DNA of 64,000 nucleotides, taken from assembly GCA_029262835.1 (NCBI GenBank), contig JAJCYQ010000060.1, positions 62,001-126,000 of the forward strand, written 5' to 3'. Below the pieces are notes generated by a model that was not told the origin of the DNA, did not search any database, and was given only the letters and a program-made list of their open reading frames with translations. Of the stretch, positions 53,065 through 61,990 are shown piece after piece (the stretch's first letter is position 1; every line of letters begins with the position of its first letter). Position numbers and translations under genes: made by a program. The stretch comes from Bacteroidota bacterium. Lineage in GTDB: Bacteria; Bacteroidota; Rhodothermia; Rhodothermales; UBA10348.

Positions 53065-54101
53065 TGCGTCAGTTTCTGGTTGGCGTGATCAATCCAGTCG
53101 GTGTGTGCCAGGTACCACGATACGGTTTTGGCCATGCCCTCGTCCACGCTGTGTCGCGGAGTCCAGTCGAGTTCAGATTGCATGCGAGTGGCATCGAGCG
53201 CGTAGCGGAAATCGTGTCCGGGCCGGTCAGCGACGAACGTAATGAGTTTCCTCGAGGAGCCGGGAGGGCGACCGAGCTGCGTATCGACCGTGTCCAGCAA
53301 CTGCTCGACCAGGTCAATGTTGCGCAGCTCCTGATTGCCACCGATCAGATACGTGCGTCCCGTGCGTCCGTGGAGCAGCACGCGCTCGAGCGCCTCGACG
53401 TGATCTTCCACGTAGAGCCAGTCGCGAATCTGTGCTCCATTGCCGTAAACGGGGACGGCTTCGCCGGCGAGCGCGCGTGAAATCACGAGTGGGATGAGTT
53501 TTTCGGGATACTGGTACGGGCCGTAGTTGTTGGACGTGTTTGTTACCACTACCGGGAGCCCGTGCGTTTCCGCCCATGCGCGCACCAGATGGTCTGCGGC
53601 GGCTTTGGATGCCGCATACGGTGAGCGGGGAGCATACGGCGTGTCTTCCGTGAAGGCACCCGTAGGTCCGAGCGCCCCGAACACTTCATCGGTGGAAATA
53701 TGATGGAAGCGTCGCGCTTCCGGCGGCGCTGCCTGCCAGGCACGGCGCGCGGCATCGAGCAGTATGCGCGTGCCTTCCACATTGGTCTGAATAAAGCGGT
53801 GAGCGCTCTCTATAGAGCGGTCTACGTGGCTTTCAGCCGCAAAATGGACAACGGAATCGACTGGTTCCTCCGTGAAAAGCTGTGTAACGGCTGCTTCGTC
53901 CGTGATGTCGGCATGGACGAACCGGAAGTTGCTGTGGCCGTCCAGGCTTGACAGGTTGGCCCGGTTGCCGGCATAGGTCAGGGCATCGATCGTTATGAAG
54001 CGCGTACGCGGATACCGCGCGACCATGTGGTGCAGGTAGTTGGTTCCGATGAAACCGGCACCGCCGGTGACCAGCACGCAATGTGGGCTGAAGACTGACA
54101 T
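53061..54101 (-). CDS. rmlB: dTDP-glucose 4,6-dehydratase
   Basis: A 346-residue SDR enzyme converting dTDP-glucose to the 4-keto-6-deoxy sugar. It has VLVTGGAGFIGTNYLHHM, HFAAESHVDRSIESAHRFIQTN, the STDEVFG motif with catalytic Asp and Glu, and the catalytic YAASKAAADHL. The frame extends to 54218, but ATG 54101 gives the usual length and start. It leads the rmlB-rmlA-cupin-HAD operon; rmlD, needed to finish dTDP-L-rhamnose, is not in the window. It diverges from polA by 101 nt. Confidence 0.95.
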   Translation of the reverse strand: MSVFSPHCVLVTGGAGFIGTNYLHHMVARYPRTRFITIDALTYAGNRANLSSLDGHSNFRFVHADITDEAAVTQLFTEEPVDSVVHFAAESHVDRSIESAHRFIQTNVEGTRILLDAARRAWQAAPPEARRFHHISTDEVFGALGPTGAFTEDTPYAPRSPYAASKAAADHLVRAWAETHGLPVVVTNTSNNYGPYQYPEKLIPLVISRALAGEAVPVYGNGAQIRDWLYVEDHVEALERVLLHGRTGRTYLIGGNQELRNIDLVEQLLDTVDTQLGRPPGSSRKLITFVADRPGHDFRYALDATRMQSELDWTPRHSVDEGMAKTVSWYLAHTDWIDHANQKLTQ

Positions 54102-54202
54102 GGATGAAAAAAGTAAGGGACCCCGAAACGGTTCTGTCCGTGTAAGGCCGTCCGTGCAATGGGTTCCACGCCACCAATCTCCCGGTCTTTCCGGTCTCTC
54201 CG

Positions 54203-57007
54203 ATGCCCACCGGTACACCTACCCTGTATCTGCTCGATGCCATGGCCCTGGCATACCGGGCGCACTTCATTTTCATCAGCCGGCCGCTTATGAACCGGAA
54301 AGGGTTCAACACAAGTGCCACATATGGTTTTGTGTCGGCACTTGCCAAGCTGGTTGAAGATCACGGCATGGATCACATGGCGGTCGTGTTCGATGTCATG
54401 GAGGAGGGGGGTACGTTCCGGGACGAACTCTATGATGAGTACAAAGCGCATCGTGACCCGCCTCCAGAGGAGCTCCTGGCCAACCTGCCGTTCATCAAGG
54501 ATGTTGTCCAGGCACTTGATATACCTGTCATAGAAATGGGCGGAGTGGAGGCGGATGATGTAATTGGAACGCTGGCTGTCCGGGCAGAAAAGGACGGGGC
54601 CGATGCGGTGATTGTCTCGCCGGACAAGGATTTCCGTCAATTGCTGTCTGGTCACATCTCACAGTTTCGTCCAGCCTATCGGGGCGAAAGTTTCGATATC
54701 ATGACCGGCGATACGTTCCGCGAAAAGTATGGACTCGAGCCCGTACAGTTCATTGACCTGTTGGCACTCATGGGAGATTCGGCCGACAATATCCCGGGCG
54801 TACACGGAATTGGGGAGAAGACGGCACTCAAGCTGATCCACGAGTATGGAAGTGTGGAAAACCTGCTCGAACATGCCGATGAGGTTACGGGAAAACGGGC
54901 GCGCGAAGGGCTGCAGCAGCACGCCCGGGAGGCGCTGTTGTCGAAGCAACTCGTGACGATTAAGACCGACGTTGATGTGCCTGAAACGTGGGATGACTTC
55001 GTAGTGCGTCATCCCGACATGGATCGTGTGCGCGAACTCTTCGAGGAACTTGAATTCCAGCGACTTCAGGATCGGGTGGCGCGCGTTTTTGCGCGGCTCG
55101 ATCACTCGCGTGCGCCGAACGGCGCGGTACAGGACGCGTCGACGGATGCCGATCCGGCAGCCGCGTTGGCCGGGACGCAGCAGGACAACGGCTCCATGGG
55201 ACCGGCGCAGCTTGACCTCGACGAGGTAGATTACCGGACGATAGCCAACCTGGAGGAGCTCTCGGCGCTTGTAGACGTCCTTGAGGAGGCCGACGAATTC
55301 GCACTCGACACCGAGACCACGTCGACCGACCCGGTCATGGCCTCACTCGTGGGACTGTCTTTTTCGACAGCCGAGGGAAAAGCCTTCTACGTTCCGACGC
55401 CCATGCCCGATGGTACGCCGACCGAGACGGTCCTGGACGTGCTGCAGCCCGTAGTTTCTTCGCGCGCCCGAAAGGTGGGGCAGAACATCAAGTACGACCT
55501 GGTTGTGCTGGCAAGGCATCGGGTGCGCGTCGAGGGTCCTTTCTTCGACACCATGGTCGCGCACTACCTGTGTGCGCCGGAAGAGCCACACGGCATGGAT
55601 CATCTGGCGCAGACACTCCTCGGATATGCGCCCGTTCCCATCAGCGATCTCATCGGAACGGGAAAGAATCAGCTGTCCATGCGGGACATTCCCATCAGTA
55701 CAGTCAGTCCCTACGCCTGTGAGGATGCGGATATTACGTTGCGGCTCAAGACTGTTCTTGACGATATGCTGGCGAGGGACGCTCTGACTGACATGGCTGT
55801 CGGCGTGGAGTTCCCCCTTCTGCCGGTGCTGGTCAGTATGGAGGTGCGTGGCGTGAGGGTGGATCTGGAGGTGCTCTCCCGGCTCTCCGACGAACTTGGC
55901 GCCGACATCGAGCGCCTGGAGGGCGAGATCCACGATGTGGCGGGCGAAGCATTCAATATTGGCTCGCCTGCCCAGATTGGCACCATCCTGTTTGAAAAAC
56001 TGGGGCTGCCGGTGCTCGAAAAAACGGGTACAGGAAAGCCCTCCACGCGTGAGAGTGTGCTCCAACAACTTGCCACGGAGCACGAATTGCCGGCGCGCAT
56101 CCTGGACTGGCGCGAGCTCTCCAAGCTGAAGTCGACCTATGTGGATGCCCTGCCATCGATGGTGCATCCCGAGACGGGTCGCATCCATACAACCTACAGT
56201 CAGACGACAGCGGCCACAGGACGCCTGGCCAGTTCCCGGCCCAATCTTCAGAACATTCCCATTCGGACCGAGCGCGGAAGGGCCATCAGGCAGGCATTCG
56301 TGGCCGAAGACGGGTACGTGCTCCTGTCTGCCGATTACTCCCAGATTGAACTCCGCATCCTGGCATCGCTGAGTGGCGATGAAGAGCTGTGCCGCGCATT
56401 CACGTCCGGGGAGGACGTGCATACGGCCACCGCTGCCCGCGTATTCAAGGTGCTCTCCAGTGAGGTGACCCCGGACATGCGCCGCCGGGCAAAAGAGGTG
56501 AACTACGGCATTCCGTATGGTATTTCAGCGTTTGGACTGGCCCAGCGCCTCCGGTGTCCGGTACCGGAAGCATCTGAACTTATTGACACCTACAAACGCA
56601 CGTATCCCGGTGTCGCACGGTACCTGCATGACCAGGTCGAGGTGGCGCGTGATCGCGGATATGCCGAGACGGCGCTCGGCAGGCGGCGCTACATTCCGGA
56701 CATAAAGGCGCGCAATCACAACGTGCGGTCCTTCGCAGAACGGGTCGCGGTGAATATGCCCATCCAGGGCACGCAGGCCGATATGATCAAGCTCGCCATG
56801 ATTGCTCTCCACGAGCGCCTCTCCTCCTATGGGGGCGATGCCCACCTCATCATGCAGGTGCACGACGAACTCGTGCTGGAAGTGCCCCGGGAGGACATCG
56901 ACCAGGTGAAGGCCATGGTGCACGACGCCATGACGTCCGCCATGACACTGTCCATTCCGGTCGAGGTGGAAATGGACACGGGGTCAAACTGGTTGGAGGC
57001 GCATTGA
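54203..57007 (+). CDS. polA: DNA polymerase I
   Basis: A 934-residue repair and lagging-strand polymerase with all three domains. The 5' nuclease (1-290) shows YLLDAMALAYRAHF, VEADDVIGTLA, PDKDFRQLL and GDSADNIPGVHGIGEKTA. The 3'-5' exonuclease has DTETT, GQNIKYDL and YACEDADI, so its proofreading residues are intact. The polymerase domain has SADYSQIELRILA, RRRAKEVNYGIPYG and MQVHDELVLEVP. In the O helix the residue matching E. coli Phe762 is Tyr768. ATG 54203 is the only sensible start. Its stop overlaps the M16 peptidase start. Confidence 0.97.
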   Translation: MPTGTPTLYLLDAMALAYRAHFIFISRPLMNRKGFNTSATYGFVSALAKLVEDHGMDHMAVVFDVMEEGGTFRDELYDEYKAHRDPPPEELLANLPFIKDVVQALDIPVIEMGGVEADDVIGTLAVRAEKDGADAVIVSPDKDFRQLLSGHISQFRPAYRGESFDIMTGDTFREKYGLEPVQFIDLLALMGDSADNIPGVHGIGEKTALKLIHEYGSVENLLEHADEVTGKRAREGLQQHAREALLSKQLVTIKTDVDVPETWDDFVVRHPDMDRVRELFEELEFQRLQDRVARVFARLDHSRAPNGAVQDASTDADPAAALAGTQQDNGSMGPAQLDLDEVDYRTIANLEELSALVDVLEEADEFALDTETTSTDPVMASLVGLSFSTAEGKAFYVPTPMPDGTPTETVLDVLQPVVSSRARKVGQNIKYDLVVLARHRVRVEGPFFDTMVAHYLCAPEEPHGMDHLAQTLLGYAPVPISDLIGTGKNQLSMRDIPISTVSPYACEDADITLRLKTVLDDMLARDALTDMAVGVEFPLLPVLVSMEVRGVRVDLEVLSRLSDELGADIERLEGEIHDVAGEAFNIGSPAQIGTILFEKLGLPVLEKTGTGKPSTRESVLQQLATEHELPARILDWRELSKLKSTYVDALPSMVHPETGRIHTTYSQTTAATGRLASSRPNLQNIPIRTERGRAIRQAFVAEDGYVLLSADYSQIELRILASLSGDEELCRAFTSGEDVHTATAARVFKVLSSEVTPDMRRRAKEVNYGIPYGISAFGLAQRLRCPVPEASELIDTYKRTYPGVARYLHDQVEVARDRGYAETALGRRRYIPDIKARNHNVRSFAERVAVNMPIQGTQADMIKLAMIALHERLSSYGGDAHLIMQVHDELVLEVPREDIDQVKAMVHDAMTSAMTLSIPVEVEMDTGSNWLEAH

Positions 57008-58299
57008 TGCAGACGCTACACTCGGAAGCATTTGAATTCGTGGAGTCCTGCGGGGGCATTGACTGTTATCGCCTCACGTCAAACGGGCTGCAGGTTCTCT
57101 TACAGCCCCGGCGTCTGGCACCGGTCGTTACCTGCATGATGACGTACAAGGTGGGAAGCCGCCATGAACGAACAGGCGAAACCGGTGCGACGCATTTCCT
57201 TGAGCACATGATGTTCAAAGGGACGTCGAAGTACAACAAGGACCGGGGAACGTCCGTGTTCAGCCTGCTGCAATCGGTGGGTGCCCAGGTCAACGCCACG
57301 ACGTGGATGGATCGAACCAATTATTATGCGATGCTTCCGTCCGAGCACCTGGACACAGCACTGGAGGTGGAAGCTGATCGCATGCGTGGTCTGCTGCTTC
57401 GGGAAGAAGATGTGGCCTCGGAAAAGACAGTGATCCTGAATGAGTTTGATCGCGGTGAGAACGAACCGTTTCGCAAACTCTACCAGGCAGTATGGGCGGC
57501 GGCCTTTGAAGCCCATACGTATCACCATCCGACCATCGGATGGCGACACGACATTGAAAGGGTCACGGCCGCCGGACTACGTTCATTCTACGACCGGTAT
57601 TACTGGCCGGAAAATGCCACGCTCTCGGTGATCGGTGACTTCGACGAAGCAGCGGTGCTTCGCTCCATCCATGGTGCTTTCGGGTCTATTGGACGGGGAG
57701 AAGATCGCCTGCCGACCGCTTCTCCGGTGGAGCCCGTTCAGCGCGGCGAACGGCGTGTCACGGTGCGCATGCAAGGCGATGTCCCGCTGCTGCTCGTCGC
57801 TTGGAAAGCCTTTCCGGCCAGCGACACGCGAAGTGTGGCTCTGGAACTTGCGGGTCAGGTGCTCGCAGGCGGGCGCACGACGCGCCTCTACAGACGCCTG
57901 GTCACCTCGGGGCTCGCCACAGCGCAGCAGGTGCTGTATACGCCGCTTCACGATACCGGCCTGTTCATGGTGTATGCGTCTCCGGCGGAGGGCGTCTCCA
58001 TCGCGGACATCGAAACGGCCGTTGAAGAAGAAGTCGCTCGTCTTGCGGCCGAGGGACCAACGCGTGAAGAAATGAAGCGCGCGCTGACGGGCCTTGAAGC
58101 CGCTTTCGCTTACAGCACAGACGGGTCGTTCACAACAGCGGCGGCCCTGAATGAAGCCATTGCTTCGGGAGATTGGAAGCGATTCGCTTCATATCTGGAC
58201 ACGGCAGAGGCGTGTATGCCGCAGGATATACAGCAAGCGGTCTCCGCCATTCACGTACTCGATGGGAGGACCACGGGCATTTTCGAACCCGCCGGTTGA
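57007..58299 (+). CDS. M16 family zinc metallopeptidase
   Basis: A 430-residue peptidase of the pitrilysin/processing-peptidase type. The inverted zinc motif is in ATHFLEHMMFKG (HxxEH), with the third ligand Glu in DTALEVEADRMRGLLL about 75 residues later. The C-terminal half is the typical non-catalytic domain. There is no signal peptide, so it is cytoplasmic or released otherwise. ATG 57007 overlaps the polA stop as TGATG; a TTG at 57004 is also open. It converges on the TlpA-like gene. Confidence 0.92.
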   Translation: MQTLHSEAFEFVESCGGIDCYRLTSNGLQVLLQPRRLAPVVTCMMTYKVGSRHERTGETGATHFLEHMMFKGTSKYNKDRGTSVFSLLQSVGAQVNATTWMDRTNYYAMLPSEHLDTALEVEADRMRGLLLREEDVASEKTVILNEFDRGENEPFRKLYQAVWAAAFEAHTYHHPTIGWRHDIERVTAAGLRSFYDRYYWPENATLSVIGDFDEAAVLRSIHGAFGSIGRGEDRLPTASPVEPVQRGERRVTVRMQGDVPLLLVAWKAFPASDTRSVALELAGQVLAGGRTTRLYRRLVTSGLATAQQVLYTPLHDTGLFMVYASPAEGVSIADIETAVEEEVARLAAEGPTREEMKRALTGLEAAFAYSTDGSFTTAAALNEAIASGDWKRFASYLDTAEACMPQDIQQAVSAIHVLDGRTTGIFEPAG

Positions 58300-58339
58300 C
58301 GGTCCTGAGTCAGGAGACTCCTGGGTAGCGAAACACGCC

Positions 58340-58942
58340 TTACTGGGCCTGTTCCAGTGCCGTCACCAGACTGTCCAGTTCAGACCGGACCTGTTTCATG
58401 GGGAACAGTCCGATGTAGCGTCTCACGATTGTCCCCGTGCCGTCGACCAGATACGTCGTAGGAAGGGCAAACGCGCCGCCAAATGAGTCGGCGACGCCCA
58501 TGGTGTCGATGAATACCGGATAGGTGACTTCGAAATTGTCCACAAAGTCAACGACTTCCTGGTCGGCGTATGTATCCATCGAAATACCGATCACCTGGAA
58601 CGGCCGGCCAGACCACTCTTCATGCAGCCCAACGAGTTCGGGTGTTTCTATGATGCAAGGCCCACACCATGTTGCCCAGAAATTGACGAGTGAAATCCGG
58701 CCGTGGAGCAGGCTCTCAGTAACCGTTTCACCACGAATGCCGGTTGCGGAGAACGATGGGGCGTCCTGACTGAGGTACGCCACCGATGTGCCGTCCAGGT
58801 TTTCCGTCCGCGGTGCATCTGCCTTGTTTTCTGTCGATTCTTCCCGCGACGCCGGCCCCTCGCCGCTCGTGCAGGCCGAAAGCATAATGGCAAGCACCAG
58901 AACAAGTATGCCCGGGTGCGGAGTTCTCAAAGATTGCGTCAT
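58340..58942 (-). CDS. TlpA-like thioredoxin-fold lipoprotein
   Basis: A 200-residue periplasm-facing lipoprotein. A signal peptide ends in lipobox LSAC (Cys about residue 23), followed by a Ser/Glu linker and a thioredoxin fold. The active site VNFWATWCGPCIIETPEL holds the CxxC pair, and ALPTTYLVDGTGTIV holds the cis-Pro. Such proteins reduce disulfides for cytochrome c maturation or other exported proteins. ATG 58942 is chosen because the 50 residues upstream in the frame lack family character. It diverges from the M3 peptidase. Confidence 0.92.
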   Translation of the reverse strand: MTQSLRTPHPGILVLVLAIMLSACTSGEGPASREESTENKADAPRTENLDGTSVAYLSQDAPSFSATGIRGETVTESLLHGRISLVNFWATWCGPCIIETPELVGLHEEWSGRPFQVIGISMDTYADQEVVDFVDNFEVTYPVFIDTMGVADSFGGAFALPTTYLVDGTGTIVRRYIGLFPMKQVRSELDSLVTALEQAQ

Positions 58943-59032
58943 TCTGGATACCAAGGGGAACGTGCAGGTGCTTCCATGCGTGGACCGCCATTCCGTTCCG
59001 TTACCTCGATTCATCATCATTTCCTGATTTTC

Positions 59033-60826
59033 ATGTCCACTGACTGCCCTACAGGAGCCGAGCACGTCCACTGGGACCTGTCCACACTTCACAATGGAGG
59101 CGATGAGGCCCTCGCGGCGCTCCGGGAGGCCTCCGATGCCGCCAGCGAATTTGCCACCGCCTACCGCGGAAAGGTCGCCACGCTCGGTCCCACCGGCTTC
59201 GCTGCTGCCCTGAAGACGTACGCTGACATGCAGGACAAGGCCGGTCGCGCCTATACGTACGCGTACCTGGCCTGGTCAACAGACTCCGCGTCGGCCGCCA
59301 CGGGCAGGTTGCTTCAAAGCATCAAAGAAGCTTATACGGCGATGAGCACGAATCTGCTTTTTTTCGAGTTGGAGTGGACCAACCTTGATGCGGATCTCGC
59401 CAACGAGTACCTGAACGAACCCGTTACAAGGACTCTTGCGGGCCACTATCTCGACGTCCTGCGCCTTTCGAAGCCCCACGTACTGAGTGAGCCTGAAGAA
59501 CGGATCCTGGCCGAAAAAAGCCTTTCTGGACGTTCGGCCTGGAACCGGTTCTTCGATGAAACAATGGGGGCCATGCGCTTCAGCCTCGACGGTGAAGCGC
59601 TCACGCAGCAGCAGATCCTCGCCAAACTTCACGACAGCGACCGCACTTGTCGACGAAACGCGGCAGCGGCATTCAGTGAGGGGCTTCGGGAAAACCAGCG
59701 CACGCTCACGTATATCTTCAACACGCTGCTGGCGGACAAAGCCACGGACGATCGCCTGCGCGGCTACGGTTCGTGGATAGAGTCGCGCAACAGGTCCAAT
59801 GAGGTCGATGGAAAGGATGTCGAGGCGCTGATTGATACGGTGACCGGCAGTTATGAGCTCGTCAGCCGCTATTACAGGCTGAAAAAGCAGCTGCTCGGAC
59901 TGGACGAAATGACCGAATACGATCGGTATGCCCCTATCGGCGAGGCGGACAGTCATTGGTCGTGGGACCGCGCCCGCGAACTGGTAACGGCGTCCTACGC
60001 CGACTTCTCCCCGGAAATGGGCCGAATCGTGGAGCGCTTCTTCACCGAGAACTGGATCGATGCGGCCCTCGGCGACGCCAAACGCGGCGGAGCATTCAGT
60101 CACGGCGCCGTTCCGTCCGCTCATCCCTTCATCCTACTCAACTACACAGGAAAGGTCCGGGATGTACAGACGCTCGCCCACGAACTCGGGCACGGCGTGC
60201 ATCAGTTCCTGTCGCGCAAGCAGGGGGTTTTTCACGCCGACACCCCGCTTACAACAGCGGAAACCGCATCTGTCTTCGGGGAGATGCTGACCTTCCAGAA
60301 CATGCTGGCGGCCGAGAGCAATCCCCAGAACCGGCTGGCCATGCTGATCGGAAAAATTGACGATACCATGGCTACCGTATTCCGCCAGGTATCGATGAAT
60401 CGCTTTGAAGATCGGATGCACACGCTCCGGCGCTCGGAGGGAGAGCTGGATACTGACCAGTTCTCGGAAGCCTGGATGGAAACGCAGCAGGCCATGTTCG
60501 GGGACTCCGTGACCCTTGGAGAAGATTATCGTCACTGGTGGAGTTACATTCCGCATTTCCTTCATACACCCGGCTACGTGTATGCCTACGCCTTCGGCGA
60601 ACTGCTCGTCCTGGCACTGTACAGACGCTATCTTGAAGCTCCAGAAGCGTTCGTCTCCGGCTACACCGACCTGCTGTCGGCCGGTGGTTCCGACTGGCCC
60701 CACGTTCTGGTCAGTCGGCTCGGCATCGACCTCCGGGATCCCGCTTTCTGGCAGTCCGGCGTAGACGCCATTGCAGACCTCATCGGAGAAGCCGAATTGT
60801 TGGCAGCGTCACACCAGGAATCCTGA
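59033..60826 (+). CDS. M3 family oligoendopeptidase
   Basis: A 597-residue zinc peptidase of the PepF group that cleaves oligopeptides in the cytoplasm. The zinc motif is AHELGHGVHQFL (HExxH), with the third ligand Glu in TTAETASVFGEMLTFQ. The N-terminal helical lid spans residues 1-330. The frame is open from 58703, but ATG 59033 gives normal family length and leaves a 90-nt divergent gap to the TlpA-like gene. Its last 18 nt overlap the convergent DUF819 gene. Confidence 0.93.
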   Translation: MSTDCPTGAEHVHWDLSTLHNGGDEALAALREASDAASEFATAYRGKVATLGPTGFAAALKTYADMQDKAGRAYTYAYLAWSTDSASAATGRLLQSIKEAYTAMSTNLLFFELEWTNLDADLANEYLNEPVTRTLAGHYLDVLRLSKPHVLSEPEERILAEKSLSGRSAWNRFFDETMGAMRFSLDGEALTQQQILAKLHDSDRTCRRNAAAAFSEGLRENQRTLTYIFNTLLADKATDDRLRGYGSWIESRNRSNEVDGKDVEALIDTVTGSYELVSRYYRLKKQLLGLDEMTEYDRYAPIGEADSHWSWDRARELVTASYADFSPEMGRIVERFFTENWIDAALGDAKRGGAFSHGAVPSAHPFILLNYTGKVRDVQTLAHELGHGVHQFLSRKQGVFHADTPLTTAETASVFGEMLTFQNMLAAESNPQNRLAMLIGKIDDTMATVFRQVSMNRFEDRMHTLRRSEGELDTDQFSEAWMETQQAMFGDSVTLGEDYRHWWSYIPHFLHTPGYVYAYAFGELLVLALYRRYLEAPEAFVSGYTDLLSAGGSDWPHVLVSRLGIDLRDPAFWQSGVDAIADLIGEAELLAASHQES

Positions 60827-61990
60827 CATCCAGGCAAGCAGCTGGGCCGTCATGAGGGCCCCGTAAATACCAAGGATATATCCGGAGACGCCCATCAGGA
60901 GCCCGATGGGCGCCATGGCTGGAAAGTACACGCTTGCGACGATCGGTGCGCTCGCCGCACCACCTATATTGGCCATGCTTCCGGTTGCTACAAAAAAGAG
61001 GGGAGCCCGCAGCCAGCGCGCGACCAGGAACAGGATGGAAATATGCACCAGGATCCAAACGACGCCTGCCAGCATGTACATGGGGACCTGGAGGACGGCC
61101 GCCACATCGGCTTGCGCTCCAATGGACGTAAGGAGGAGGTACAGCGCGAGGTAGCCCACCTTCGAGCCCCCCCGGTGCTCGAGTCGACGTAATCGCGTGA
61201 AGGACAGGGCTATGCCCACGGTTACCACGATCAGTATACCCCAGGTACTCGTAGTGATCACGGTCGGATTGCCAATATCAGGCAGAAAGGCGGCCGCCGA
61301 AAGCGAGAGCACGGTCACGATAAGGGTCAGGCCCAGGATATATGCAAGGTCAGGAGTGTCTGATGGCTCGCGCGTGGTGTCAATCTCTGCCAGGCGGCGG
61401 TTCGTCTCTTCAATCACGCTTTTGTCCGCGCCGATCCAGGAGTCAAATCGGTCCTGGAACGTGCTGAGAAAGACCAGTACGCCCAGCCAGCCGTATCCCA
61501 CGACCGTATCGACCACAATGATGGGACCAACCAGCGAGTCGGGTGTACCGACGCTGTCCTTGATGAACAGCATGTTCGCCGTGCCGCCGATCCAGCTTCC
61601 TGAGAGCGTAGCGAGACCCTGCCATGCATCGGCTGGCAGCACAGATGCGAAAATGAGATATGCCACTGGTGCGCCGAGCATGATACCGAGCGTCCCGGCG
61701 AGCATCATCAGGAGCGCCGTTTTCCCAAGTTTCAGGATGGCCGGGAGGTCCACAGTCAGCATGAGCAGAAACAGGGCGAACGGCAGCAGGTAGCGCGACA
61801 TCCAGGCATAGACCTCACTCTGGGCGGGCGTGATGCCAGCGGTCGTCAGGATCATGGGTACGAAATACGCCCATATCACCGGAGGCATGTACTGGAAAAA
61901 TCGCTTCAGCGGTGCCAGTGTGGAGAGCCAGAAAATACCGGCGAGTACTCCGGCGAGGACGGCAAACAGTGTCGTTGGTTCGGTAATCAC
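60809..61990 (-). CDS. DUF819 family membrane protein
   Basis: A 393-residue polytopic protein with about eleven hydrophobic helices. It has the DUF819 patterns YLLPFALFLLMLTVDLPAIL, LSGSWIGGTANM, VVDTVVGYGWLG and MANIGGAASAPIVASVY. DUF819 (YjcL-like) is suspected to be a transporter family, substrate unknown. The GTG at 61990 overlaps the stop of the histidine kinase as GTGA, so expression is coupled to it. It converges on the M3 peptidase. Confidence 0.88.
   Translation of the reverse strand: MITEPTTLFAVLAGVLAGIFWLSTLAPLKRFFQYMPPVIWAYFVPMILTTAGITPAQSEVYAWMSRYLLPFALFLLMLTVDLPAILKLGKTALLMMLAGTLGIMLGAPVAYLIFASVLPADAWQGLATLSGSWIGGTANMLFIKDSVGTPDSLVGPIIVVDTVVGYGWLGVLVFLSTFQDRFDSWIGADKSVIEETNRRLAEIDTTREPSDTPDLAYILGLTLIVTVLSLSAAAFLPDIGNPTVITTSTWGILIVVTVGIALSFTRLRRLEHRGGSKVGYLALYLLLTSIGAQADVAAVLQVPMYMLAGVVWILVHISILFLVARWLRAPLFFVATGSMANIGGAASAPIVASVYFPAMAPIGLLMGVSGYILGIYGALMTAQLLAWMSGFLV

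Noticed and set aside
55343-56422. A 359-codon minus-strand open frame inside polA
   Set aside because: It lies wholly antisense to conserved exonuclease and polymerase motifs and its translation resembles no family. Similar long antisense frames occur at 2590-3366, 13080-13847, 59276-60124 and 41318-42238; all mirror real genes in GC-rich DNA.
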